DNA from: Rhyacichthys aspro
Lineage: Eukaryota; Chordata; Actinopteri; Gobiiformes; Rhyacichthyidae
Assembly: GCA_036850595.1 (NCBI GenBank)
Contig: CM072160.1
Span: 12,503,906 to 12,567,905, forward strand
Reading direction: 5' to 3'
Length of the DNA stretch: 64,000 bases
Position numbers and translations under genes: made by a program. This document shows, one piece after another, positions 26,344 to 39,900 of the stretch (position 1 is its first letter; every line of letters begins with the position of its first letter). The notes below the pieces were generated by a model. The model saw only the letters and a program-made list of their open reading frames with translations, made no database searches and was not told the DNA's origin.

Positions 26344-27926
26344 CTACCGGCAGCCACAGCCCTCCACAACCATGTCCTGGTAGTTCTTCAGTACCACTCG
26401 GTCTTGGGGGTCCAGATAGAGAAGGGCAATGGGGCTTAGGGAGGTGGGCACGCAGCAGGCCCGGGGCACCGCTCCATTGACAGAGTTCACCAGGGTTTGC
26501 ACCATGGCATGGCTGGAAGAGTTCATGTGGTCGGCCAGAGGGAAGCGGCACTCTCCCAGGCAGAAGAAGGCATCGTAGCCACTAGGTGCAATGATCCACC
26601 TGTGCCATCCAACATCATTGAAGTCTACATAGAGAGTGTGCCGGCGGCACCTGTTGCGAGAGAGGCGCTTTAGTTTGGCAGTGCGTCCACCATTTCTTTT
26701 CACTCTTCGGTCAACCCAACTGAGCCCTCCTTTACTGCTGCTCCAACCTGACACTGCATTTGCTGTTTTTTTAATCCTGCCCCAGTCTTGGTCCCTAAAA
26801 TGATCCATGCTGCTGTTCCTATTCCTCTCTTTGGTTCCTTTTCTCCCTCTCATCTTCTTGGTGATACTGGGATTCCTCCTGCCATGCTTGACTAAAGGCT
26901 CTCCTCTGCCATCGTGGCTGTAGGTCACCAATAGGGGTCTCTCTTGAGCCCAGCTGTAATTGTCCTGCTCCACAGACCTGCGTACCCTCAGGTGACCTTC
27001 TCTGTTCTCATTGACGTCAGGTGTGAAGTTGTGGTCATGAAGTGAGGTGTTTTTCTCTGGTTGGACCTCCAAGACAAAACCCACACTGCCTGGTCCAGAG
27101 CGGGCCCTGTGGAGGAGCCCTGCACTTAAACTAAAGGCCTCCCACAAACCTGTGGTGTGACTGTGCAGGCCACCGCTGAGTACCCTGCTCTCAATCAGTA
27201 CAGGTTCAGGGTCCTTATGGTCGTCAGAGAGGTACAGGTTCAGTCTGTGGGGCCTAGGTCCCAAAGAGGCCCTGCCCTTGCGCAGGAGCCTCAGCTCGGC
27301 AGAGAGGAGTGTCTCATCCTGTGGGATGGATGAGATGTTAAAGGAGATGTGCACCTTCTTATGGTCCTCTGCTGCACTCTCGTCAAAGGGCTCTAAGTAA
27401 AAGAGGACAGACATGAGGTTCTGAGTGACATAATACATAGCTCAAGTGAACCTTGAAAAAAAGAATAAGGTGTGGGTTACAATGAGAAAAAGCCAAAGTC
27501 ACACATTATTCAGTCATTATTCATTCATTGTTATTAATGACACATTGGCAAACAGGAAAAATGTGGCTGGTGGAACATACCAGTGTGGTGGAAGCTGCGC
27601 ACTGTGTTAGCCTTTTGGATGTGCTGGCTGGGGAAGCTGAATGTTGGATCCTCTACCAGATGGTACTGCTGCCGGTGAAAGCGGTACAGGTCCAGGAGGT
27701 AACGGGGCACCTGCACTCCAGGTCGGGGCTCGGGCTTGGACTTGAGGCCCAGCCGGCTCAGGAGCAGACTCTGGATGGTCTGAGCCACACTGGGCTCCAG
27801 GACAGAGTTGGCAGGCGTGGGTGAAGACTCGCCATGGTCGATCTGGCTGGTGTGTCCGCTCTGGCGACCTGACGAGAGTTGAGGTAGCAGCAGCACCATG
27901 AGGAGCAGGAGGTTAGCAGGGAGCAT
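26344..27926 (-). CDS. bmp16: Bone morphogenetic protein 16 (BMP2/4/16 subfamily)
   Basis: Secreted TGF-beta-superfamily ligand made as a proprotein and cleaved to a disulfide-linked dimer. Coding exons are 27581-27926 and 26344-27392, with a 188-bp intron in phase 1 (Glu codon split G|AG), giving 464 residues. A signal peptide starts MLPANLLLLMVLLL. The prodomain contains the RSFHHT and HISFNISSIP segments. A furin-type RVKR lies at about 345-348, followed by a 116-residue mature domain. The mature part has the seven cysteines of the knot, LYVDFNDVGW, the NSS glycosylation site, and the BMP2/4-like end NYQDMVVEGCGCR. Mature residues differ from BMP2 and BMP4 at many positions (for example FFCLGECRFPL), which with the neighbourhood favours BMP16. 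The stretch before the cleavage site is long and basic. AG just before the ATG (CCCTGAAG|GTTCACC) may be an acceptor, so a non-coding first exon probably lies upstream. Confidence 0.9.
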
Positions 27927-30900
27927 GGTGAACCTTCAGGGACACAGGGTTGAAATGTCAAATCAGGACACTGTGAATGTAGATCAAGTTAGAGCACTGT
28001 GTGCATCATAAAATCATGTATTCGTATGACATAACCACAAAATGTCAAGTCTCGGTTGAAAACTCTGCAAAAGCCATAGCTCATAAGATGCTCTTAGCCT
28101 CTGTATATCATGGGTATGTCTTCTTCTTCCTGGACACACTAGTTTCTCATTAGTCTTCAGCCTTTATGTGGCATATGCTCAAGAAATTTACAGTCCAGAT
28201 ACATCCATATGAAGTTGTTTTCATGTTATTCATGACTGTAGTTGCAGTGCAACTTGTTTTTTTGTTTCTCTTAATTTATGTGTCTCAGAGGTATATATAT
28301 CATTTGGGAAACCAAAGCCTGAGAAATAAGTCTTTGCCTGCAATATAAACATGTTGTGAACAGAGAAGATCAGAGTGTAGCATATGAGAGACATGTTGCA
28401 TCAATCAAATCTGAGTACTTCACTGCCGTAATGGACTTGTAGGGCCTGACAGAACGACAAATCATGTATCTGTTGCTGTTCAAATAAAGAGAACCAGGAT
28501 ACCCACTTCTTCCTTCTTGGATATTGGTCAAAACAGGTTTCAGAATAAAAGTGGCAGAATCCTGAATAAAACATGACTGGTGTAAAAAGACTTCTTTTCA
28601 GCTGACTCAAGGCATGTGACCAGCTCATCTTTAGTGATGATCCTGCTCTGTGCAGAAACATAGTGACACTTAAGGGTCACACACAATTACCTCTATGACA
28701 TTCTCACAGGCTGCATCACTGTAGTGTGGGGTGCTATGAAGCAAGTAATTAGACAATAATGGTTCTCTTGACCTGCTAAGAATGGGCTGAGGTGTAAATT
28801 CTAACATATGTTTAGTAGGTCTATGAAAAATAAAAAAGAGCAAACTTCAAAATGAAAAAGCATAGTAAACAAAGGAAAAATCAAATCCCTATACAGTTGA
28901 ATGTCTGTTCTACAAGTACTCTCTATACCATCAATATTTGCTGCTATCTCTTGTCTTCTTTCTTTTTTATCACTTTGTGTAAGGGACAGAGACGTGATTA
29001 GCCCCAATGCAGAGTGATAACACCTGTTTTATGACTCCGCAAACACATAATCACACTAAATGAGTGCTAATCTACCACTGTTGCCAACAAACAGGTTAAA
29101 AAGAGGTCACAGGTGTGAAGGGGTGTGTATATTTTTATGTGCATGTGCGATTGCATATACAGGCCATGTGTTCAAAGGGCAAACAAGCGTGGGATTACTG
29201 CTAGGTGTCCATTAAACTGGGAGCCACACCCAGGGGTGTTTCACCTGAGGCTACTCAGAGGAGGACTATTACAGATTAGGCACTTTGCAGGACAGCCTCT
29301 CCCACACAGTGCAGGCTTGTAAAGCAGATTAAGGACAACAACACCACGTCTCTCTCCTGTACTTTCCTCACCTACAAAACCACCTGCTGGGTTCAAAGGT
29401 TCACACAAACAGGCCATGGGTGTGTTCTGCCTTGAAACAATTACAACGACAGAGGCCCTCCATCACTTTGACATACTTACAGCTGTTCTCTGTGGATGTC
29501 TGTTATGACTCGAGAGAGGGGCGTAGAGGAGCCAAAATCTGCACTCAACTAAGTGTGCCATTATGTTAACGTAGACATGACTAGTAGTAAAAACAGTTAT
29601 CTAAATGAATAGTTAAGTGTTCATAAAGAAGAAAGAAATATGACTATATTTTTTATTCAGTGAGAAGAGCAAAAATACAAAACAACTATTCACATTTTCT
29701 TTCTATTAGGCTGATAAATCCACAATAAATCAGTAATAATAAAATTAAGGAAATATACAAAACATAGATTTATGATGTATTAAGTTCAGCTGTAAGGTGC
29801 TGAACATATATAGTTGGAAAGAAAAAAACAGTAAATGGACTACACATTCTCTTATAAGAGTATCTATTCTTACAAGTACTTTTCCACAAATGAAAGTAAA
29901 TCTAGTTCCTATCTGTCTAAATAAAACCCTGCAAAGTGGATACAGCTAATTTAGCATCTTTATGTGGTGTGTATCAGGGGAACACCCACCATGAGAAAGA
30001 CTGATCCAGTTAGACAGAAAGGCTGACACTTTTATGATCACTTCAGTTTTATCTCAGACTGTTGCAGCCACATTGTACTGTTGGTTAGCCCCTAGACTAA
30101 TCATAACAGGGGGAAAAAAGAGACACGAAGGTTCAGGGGCTATGTGTGCTTATTAGACATATTAGAAGTCACCTGACCTGAGTGAGCAGACGGTGGTGTG
30201 ACCGTGGCGTGCAGCAGTGTTGTCTCCGGTCTTTACTAATTAAAACCTCTGACCTAAAATGTCTGTCTCTAACCCCTGCTTTTGTCATGCTTGTCCCGGA
30301 CTTAGTGTTTTATCTATTTCAAACCCTATTTCCCCTTTCCTTCTTCCTCTTAGCATTCCTTGAACTCTGCCCTTCTGCTTTGTTTTCTTACTCTTTATAA
30401 ATACACCTCATTTAAATTCTGATTGTTTACTTTTGGCTGTTTTTTTTATCTGACTTTCCTAAATCTGCCTCTTTTTTTGATCAAATATTTAATTTGTCAT
30501 TCCGTATCTCCTTCTCAAAGCATTTTTTCCTCCTTTAAATGAATGGTGTTTTTGCGGAAGAGTGTGGAGCACTGTGGCCGGGCCAGAGGGCCGGAATGTC
30601 ACCGCAGCGGGCTGATTTATCCACTGCTGCTGTCTTCATGTTACGCCTGGTCCCTCAACTTTCCCTTCCTGTTGTTCTTCCCGTGTTTCTTTTCCCAAAT
30701 TCCTCCTCTCACTCTTGCTGATTTCTCTCCTCCCTTACGTTTGACTTAAAAAAGCTCATTCCTTCTGAAAATGATATGTGCCGCTTCTATGCCACAGGGT
30801 TCATTTTCTCCCTGTGAGCAAATAATATGTCATGTCTGGCAGCCTCTTATATGATATACAGTATATACAGTACACTACAGCTGCATTCACCAGCATTTCC

Positions 30901-33900
30901 ATCCCTGGCCCAGCATGCAATGCCACAGTTGTGATAATTAACTGTGGCGTTACTGCACTTTATTCCCCTAATGCAAGGCTTGGAGTCAGTGCATAATGGG
31001 AAGGGGGTGAACACTTTTGAGAGTAGAGTTGTGGTTCTGCTTTCTAAGGCGTGACAGATGAAATCATTACAACAATATTTTAGGTATAGGCTGCTGTATG
31101 GTTTTATTGGATACTATTAGAACAGCAGTCTAATTTATCCCAGCTGGACCAATTAGCTGGCTAATAACCCAGTCAAACCTACACCCACATACAATATGCT
31201 CACACTCACATGTATGTGTGGAAAGTGCAGTATGGGAATTTAATCAGCTCATATACATAGAGCTGTGTTGTCAATAAGTGTGAGCATTTGGTAGTAACTA
31301 AGACACAATGCTGTGGTGTGACCTACGTGCACATCACCAGGTTACTTTGTATTCCCACCATGTCTCATTCATCCTGAGAAGCTCTCCTACAGGGGGATTT
31401 TAGTGTCACAAGTGCATTGTGGTTAACAGGAGCCCCCACTGAGACTAAACACTGGAAAAACATCAGTGGAAATCATGACACTTTTAAAAACCAAAAGCAG
31501 TGAAAGCAGCGAGACTGCTCACGTTGAATGTCTGACAGCTGAATCAATGTGAAATACAGAACAAAAACATGCCTCTGCTTTTTACATTAAAGCTGCTCTG
31601 CATTAACACTGAGGGCCAATTCATAGGTGGACGCTGAGCTGTGGTGAGTTACGTTATGCTCTTTGAACTCATAACAGGCGCATTATTCTTGGACAAGTTG
31701 CTTACCGGACAAGATTTTGATTGAGCAACACAGTGTGCCAGCAGTGTACACATGTGAAGGAGTGTGTGTGTGAGTGTGTTTTTCCCCAGAGTGACTAATG
31801 GCTTGAGCAGCACAGCTTCTGTGGCCTGTTGCTTGACAGACAGACCTGTATGCCTGTGCGTTGTGTGTGTGTGCGTGACAGGGATGTACTACTCACGTCC
31901 AGGTGTGTTGGGATGTCTGCAGAGTCCATGGTTTATCCTTGAGATCCAGTGTTACGATCCCTCGTCTCTCTTTCCCACTCCTTTGGACAGAATGGACAAA
32001 GTGGAACTTTTTACGTCTTCTTTTTGTTATCTGTCTTTCCTTACTCAAGGAAGACAGTATCTCTCTTGCCCATGTCTTCTGTGTAAATGAACTACAGTTA
32101 TTGCTTGACTCTCCATGTCTTTTCCCCTGCTGTTTTCCCACTGTTTAGTTTGTCATCCTGTTGTCAGTGTCAGATAAGCCAACTCTTGAGCAGCTTCCCC
32201 TGCCTGCCTGACCTCTGTGAGTAGGCACCTCCCTTTCTCTGCCTCTGCACTTCCACGTCTGCTGCTTTGAACTGCACTGGTGCTGCAGGAGGATCACTAT
32301 ACTGTATCTGTCCTCATCACCTACAACTCTTGTTCCCGAGCCTTCCTACTATGTCTCTGCCCTCCTCTCCAGTCTGTTCCTGCCTTTTGTATCTCCTCCC
32401 CCTTTTCCTCTCTCACCCCTTTCTCTCTCCCACACACATATCTACACACACTTTTAATTTTTTCAAGCTGAGAGAAGAGTCCAGCTGGTCAACCCAGTGT
32501 AAGTGTAATTGACTTTCCTGGTTGCTTAGATCCTCCCAAAAAGTGATGTCATCAAGACCTGCCCCGTTGCCTTCAGACTCTGTTATCTATGCCAGTTATG
32601 CACATGCACACATAGCTGAACCATGCTTACTTTTTAAAAAATAGTTTCATTAAAAAAATTACAAAAATTAATGAAATGAACGTCTTCATTGATAGCTTCT
32701 GAAAACATCCAGTAAAATACAAATAAATGCACTTCAGATAATTCCAGATACTCCAGGCTCACCTGAAACAAATATTTTTAAAACCCGTTTCATTAACTTA
32801 CCTGCATTTTTCCGCTTGCACCATTTTATGGTTTGTCCGTCATTTTTGCAGTCATTCATTCCGTGATTATAAATACGCTGGCCCATGTCACTGCAAAAGC
32901 AAAACTGATTCACTTACAAGACAAAGCTATGAATGGATGACTCATAAGTGCTTGGATGAAGTCACCAAATCCAAGTTTTGTGATTGGATGGAAGTAAAAA
33001 AAAAAAAAAAAAGCCAGCCTGTACTCCTCCACTACAGTTTCAAGCAAGGTGCGTTCGTCCTTCCAGCAAAGAGCGGGTGGCAGCGGAATTTGTATTCATG
33101 GTGTGGGCCCATGAGAAAACGTCTCTTTAGGATGCACTGTCTCACATATTCGAACTCATCTGGAGAATCACTCGTCCACCTCACTCTGCTCCTCCTCCTG
33201 TCCCCTCCATTCGTTTGTCCTGTCCACTTGTCTAGTTTATGTGCTCAGAAAGACACAAATACTCACTCCCAGACTTCATTCATCCCTGGCATGACTGATT
33301 GTCCCTCAACATTTTTGTGAATGAATACCTCCATCAGAAGTAATTGCTCATTTATAACTTGATACTTGCAGGTAGCTTCTCAGTGGACAGTGTGGCTTTG
33401 ACCACAGCACATAAACTTGAAAAGCACCGACACCTGTTGTCAAAAAGCAATTATGACCTTTGACTATGGTTGGGAGTAGAATGTATGATGAAAGATATTT
33501 TTGGACCAGAGTGGATGACTGGAGTTTCATATACCCTAGCTTAGCGAGAGCCTTCACTTCTACAAATGAGCAGTGATTCCAACCTCCAGGTTTCCCATCC
33601 TCTGGAAAAGCCTTTGGCTGCCTGTCCCGCGGACTTCCGACGGGGGTGGAGAGACACTTTTAAAGTGATACCTCTCTGCCCTTGAAACAAGGCCTCTTTC
33701 CTACATCCCAGTTCCCACCTCCAGAACGTCCACACATACATGGTAGATTAAGCACTTAAAGAGGAGCTGTACATGTGTGATGTGATAAACATTTTAGGCA
33801 AAGCATTTGCAGTGAGGACAACAAAATTAACCACAAGATTAAATTTACCTTGTCTTTTGGGTAAAGTCACAGGTTTGATTTAAACATGGGTACAAACATT

Positions 33901-36900
33901 TGTACTGCAAAGTGATAATGAAAGTAAGTGGAAGTGAGACTCTTACTTCATGTAATAAATGTTCTGACAGTCAGTCCAGACCCATGCTGTTTTTATTTAA
34001 AAACAGTGGACATATAAAACAAATCAAAACACTAGTAGTGCGGTGGTTATGTAATTATATGACATACTGTCATACTGTAGCTATTGCTACAACACATTCC
34101 ATATAGTATAACACTTGTATAACCAAGGGTAGCCAGTACAAAGTTTCAGTTTCAGATGATCTACCAATGACCCCTTTACAGAGACTAAAAAGGGCCCGTG
34201 TTAGACAGACAATGACTTTGGACAAAAGAAAACTGCTTCTAATATGAAGCTGCTGGGAGATGAAGGGCTGTACATTTTACAGTGTAAAGTGTTACTCTTG
34301 TCCAAAAGAACAACTACAGACTCACAAACCAGTGAGCTGACATTGTTTACATAACTCATTGAAACAATGCAGTTAAATGACTGGCTTGCTTGTAATCGTT
34401 TTCCTAAATCAAATTTTGCTCACGAAGAGCACGTCACAGAGCAGAGTGAGTCATAAGAGAAGGACTCCACAGACCCAAACTAAGCAGAGATTGATGTTTG
34501 AACATTTAACATGATTGATGGTGCACTGAGAAACAGTCTGAATGACAAACATGAAGAGCTGGAGAAGTCATTCCACTGATGACCTGACATTTACTTTCAT
34601 TATGAGTGTAATCAAATTGTAGCGTTTTGGCTTCTGAATGCCTTCAAACCTACTTTAATATACTTAAAGGTATTGTGGGTCCATTCTGTTTGAATGAATG
34701 TTAAATTGTTTCACAAAAGTATGCAGAGGTTCAATGTACTACAAGTGGTTTTCATAAGTGTCAGATATTTCTATCTTTAAAAGGCTTGTTCAATGGACAA
34801 TTTGAGTTTTTATTAAATTCAATAATATATAGATCCAGAGGAGCTTTTGAAATCTCTGGCATGAATCCAAGTGTCCAGCTCACTGAAATGACCTCACATC
34901 CTCCAATACTGCCCATGGAGACAGAGAAAGCCAGACATGTACACACAAAATCCACAGACTCTGTACAGACACCCAAACAGGGACTGGCGTTTTTTTAGTC
35001 ACTGGAGAAGAATTCAAAATGGAGTTTTTGCAACGATAAGATTTAATTCCTTCGTCCTGTGGTCACTTTTCTACGGGGAGGATATGTCTGTTACTTTTTT
35101 TCACATCGCCATCACTTAAGAGAGGGGGACTACCTCAAGGTTACAAAAGGCAACATTACAAAATTACTGGTAAAATTGTTCCTATAGGAATGAACCATTA
35201 AAATCAATCATCAGTACATTTCATGCTTCCTAAACAATCATACCAACACAACAAGGAAACATTTTAGCAATACTGTATTTGCAGATGTTAAAGTCAAGGT
35301 CACTGGGTTTTGTGTGTGTGCGCGTCGCATTCTGAAAGGTGGGCACGCATTCATTATCTTTCTGAAGGACATTTAAACAAGGATGGATTTGTCTTTCATT
35401 CAGACGCGCTCAGATAAAATGCTGCTACACAAATGCATTCAGTATCACAGTAGCCGTTGATAAACTGACACAAAACTAAAATAACATCCACTTTAAGACA
35501 GTGTTTTGTGAATGAGACATTGAAAGGCCACACAATCCGACCACTATGCCAATGAGTGTGTGTCAGTGATAACAGGAAGTGGATTCTCTGCTGACTCAAA
35601 CCTGTGGGCCTCACTGGACATCAGAAATAAATAAACAAACATTTAAGAGCCCCCCTGAACCCACAGCTAAGTGAGACTAAAATAAGAAGACCATCAAATC
35701 CAAACAGAAACACCTGCACCATATAGCATTCTGCGTTGTCACGTAATATTTGGTTGGCTAACATAGGCTATTATATTGAAAAACACATAGCCAAACATTT
35801 ATCAAATTTAGTGGGAATATTACATTACCTCTGACTGATGTCTTGATCGAGTGTCTTACTTTTTGGTCTCAGATACAGCCTGAGTTTAAGCCTTCTTATA
35901 AACTTCTCTCTGTGTGGCATTACATGATTTAACATACATTTTGACTTTGTGCTAATATGTATTCGTTGTTTATTTAGCTTTAGTACTAGTATTTGTTAGT
36001 GGACACTGTAAATACCTGCCTTTTGTATTGTTTTGCACCAACAGCACGTTCTACATATGGGTTTGGTGTATTTCTGCATCTGTTTGCTGTCTGATTTCCA
36101 GATGTGCTTAGGACTCTTTGTTCAAGGCCAGATGTGTGCAAGTGTGGCCTGTGATACCACGCCAAGCAGTTCTCGTCAGGCCGTAGGACAGGTCAAATGA
36201 TCAGACACTTTTTAAAATGCACAGTGTGATTCCACGCGTGACTTGTTTGACAGTTTAGTTTGATTCCTTATTGAATAAATAGGGACCTTAGCTATATCAA
36301 AACAAAAAAATGAGCTTGGATAAAGTCATGGAGTGATTCATCTCATTGCATTGCTATCTTCGAGAGGATGTGTGTGTCCATTGAGTATGGACAGCTGTGT
36401 CCGTTGATATGTTGAGCAAGAAGAACGGACTTAAGGACAAAGATCTGGCAGTTTTACAACAGGAAAAGGGCACTCAAGTTTTAGATACTCCGAAAAATGA
36501 AGACAGAGAATAGGGGCTCTTAGGGCTTCCTCTCAGACAGAAGTGTATAGAAACAAGAAGTGAAAAGTGAAGTAGATATTTTTAAGAAGAAATGAGCGTA
36601 CAACAGATTAAGGTGGATTTAGGAAGAATGGCGGAAGAATGAAGATGTAGCCTACTTTGCTTATCGAGCCTCACTGTTTACTCAGATTCCTGTTTAACTG
36701 ATAGCATCAGCAAATAAGCAGCAGCCAAGTAGACTCTCAGTTGGACTGATCCAGAGCTGACCTTTTGCCTCTGTGAACATGCACACACCCAATGTATACT
36801 GAATATACACACAGCACTGCTCATTTATAAATAAGACTGGGTTAAGAACAAGTTTAGGAATTTGAAACATGCTGCAAATGTTAAATTTACTCTGTTAGCC

Positions 36901-39900
36901 TCATAATTGGACACAAAAAGGATGAAATTACAAAGACATCATGCATACTGATAAAATATATATAATATATATCTGTCCAGAGAAATAAGGTGTTTGAGGT
37001 GCCTTTTTTTGCTTCCTTTGACAGTGAAAATGAGACTACAATTATCACAGCTCAATTACAGTTTGATGAAGCAAAGGAAAGGCCCTGAGGTTTGGTATCA
37101 GCACACTATCATTCACAAAGCCCTGACCTGCTCCCCACATCCCTCATTCATATTCTCCCTCTCACTATGCCTCCTGAGTGATGTGACAGTAGAGAGCAGA
37201 CAATGTCGGGTTACCCTGGTAATTTAGGAAGGAGGACGGAAGTACCCCCCTCCCGGTCCCATTGATGATTCACCAGGCTGCACGATGAAGGTTGGTGACC
37301 CCAATTTGGGTAAGACAGGAGGAGGAGGATAGGCACAAGACGGCATATGAGGAAGGGGGATAATAAGGTAGAGGGGGTGCGGATGTCTACGTCAGTGGCA
37401 CTTGCTAATAGGCAGATGTCCTTGTCCCTGACACAAGTAAATCATGTCTCTTGGGGGAAGAATAAAAGGAAGAGAGGATGGGAGGAAACAAGTAAGCAGA
37501 CTGAGATTGTCGTCTTAAGAAGCGAGGGGTTGGATGTGTATACGTGTCCAAGTGAAATTATAAGCAATTAGCTCAGCCCACTGAAAAGGCTGTTTAGATG
37601 ATGGGAAATATAGAGGCACAGTTTAAGGTGGAATGATTCAGCTGAAGCTCAAAGAACTGGGTTGATCTGAGGAGAGACGATAACAGGTGAGCCCCAGAAA
37701 TGGAGGGCAAACAAGCTGATACGAGAGTGACTGTCTGTCTCTTTCATCTTCATGGAAAACACCTAAGCCTGCTGCAGCAGCTTTGTCCCACTCCAGACCA
37801 GAGAAAGATAAACTTATAAACTATGTGATCTTTTCCATGATTAAATACCACCCTGACCGCCAGAGTTACTTCCCCTCAGCACCACACACCTCCTCCACAA
37901 ACATTTCTGCAGTCGTGCTGTAGTCATTTAAGGTGAAGGGAAGTGAGAATAGTCTGAAGTACCATGTATATGTTTTCCCTTAAGGTCATCTGTATTTTGG
38001 TCCAACATGTGATCTTTAGGAACTTCATGATTCTTCTGACATCATTATTTCACAAGAGCTATTTAGTCTTGCATGAATAAATGCAACATAGACCGCTCAT
38101 TTGACATGTCAAGTCTGATTTTCTGGCACACAAAGTACAGAAATTATATTTATGCATATTGTTATTGTTTGTATTGCAGTAATGATAAATGTGTGATATA
38201 TTGTGCAACATGTGAATAGACTCAGTGACACTATAGTGGCTGTAGAAAGATCAGGGCAGTATAATAGCTTAAAGATAGTCTCAGGTAGTTTTGTCACATC
38301 TCTATGGAATGGCTGGCCTCACATTTGTTGCCCACAGAGCACCAAACGGGGAGCATCTGTACAATGATTACCATGGGTTTCTCACAGACGTCCACTTGCT
38401 TTAATTAGTGCTTCTATCAGTGGTCTTGAGCATCACAGACAGCAAATAACGTCTTCCTGTGTTTACTCCGGTGGGAGGGGAGTGGACCACGATGAGGTCG
38501 GCAGACGTACAGATAAACAATGATAACTTTAATCTTACTTTAATGAGTGTTTCTCCTCTGCTCCTTCCTTTTCATATGTCTTCCTGTATAGACCTCAGAG
38601 CATAGGACAGAAGACTCTCAATATTCTACATAACTATGATGGCCACTAGGGGTCAGTCAAAAGAAGGTTCCAGGAGCTTTCTTGTGATTGAACCACAACA
38701 GCCTTTTGAGCAGTTGTGGCTTCAGGGTCGGGGTCTAGTCTGGCATATTTCCCTGCTGGCCTCTTTATCTTTTCGGCCACATGAGTTGGGGAAGTAGATG
38801 GCTTGCAGCGTCTGGCCCTCACAATCACTGGAGCAGCTCCAATATTCCCTCAATGGCATTTCAAACAAACCATGAGACGACATCCATTCCTCTAGTGTCT
38901 GCATCAACAACACATCAAGTTAGCATTTGACAGTAAATGAAAATTTTACAACAGTGATTCTAAAACCAAAGGCAGCCCTTGAAAATTATAACATGTATAC
39001 TGTGCACGTGTAATTGAAATATGGATCAGTTTGCGTCATACAACAACAAGAACATTTTAAATAACCAGCAGACTTATTAGCAGACTGATGCAGTAGGAAT
39101 GAGTAAGAGAAAGTATGACTCATATTCGTTGATTGGTGCCTTCATGCAACAACTGAGCTGACTTACTATTTAACTCTCAAAGACAACCGATTTATAATAT
39201 CAGGCGTTAAACTGTGCACCAGTGACACACCAAAGGTACTTAACCATGAGGTAATGAGTCTGAGGCTGTTTTATTTTGGTTAGCAGACAGGAGTCGTAGG
39301 CAAACAGTGATTAAGAAGTTTTCTAACTTATCAGACACTTGCCAGGAAGTAAGAGAGGACCGCAAACAGGATGAAGTGGAATGTGCTTCCTGTTGGCTCG
39401 GCTGCTTTATATGGGGTAGATTTCTTGTCCTATCATGACGCTCTGACACACCAACAAACACGCACTAACTGGCACAAAAATATCCAAACGCACTACAGGC
39501 AGGAATGTTCTTTTTTTTTTTTTTTTTGGGTCAAATCGATGAGAAGCAGACATTCAGGAAAGACTAAAGAATAGATAACACTGAGACACATAGGCACATT
39601 TTTATGAACACTACTTTGCATTTGGCATTTCCATAAAATAAAGAATATATATTGTAAAACATTTGAATACTCAAACATAAAATGATAGGCTTTATTAGAA
39701 AACCATTTCAAAAAACGCAGATGATGCAGACATTTGTCAAAGAGGTGACAGTCAGAACTTGTGGAGTTCAAGGCTGCCGGTCCCAACTGTGTGCCTCTGT
39801 AGATGAAATTATCATTGGTTGTCCTTGAGGGCTTCCTGATTCAATCACACAGGCTCAATGACGTCATGCAAGGTTTAAGTCATATTTTGGATGAGGGAGG

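Noticed and set aside
26238..27824. Plus-strand frames over bmp16
   Set aside because: They are antisense to the bmp16 coding exons and lack any domain.
32937..33320. 127-codon plus-strand open frame
   Set aside because: It has a Lys run from a poly(A) tract and low-complexity Leu/Ser/Pro sequence, with no recognisable domain and no supporting splice sites.
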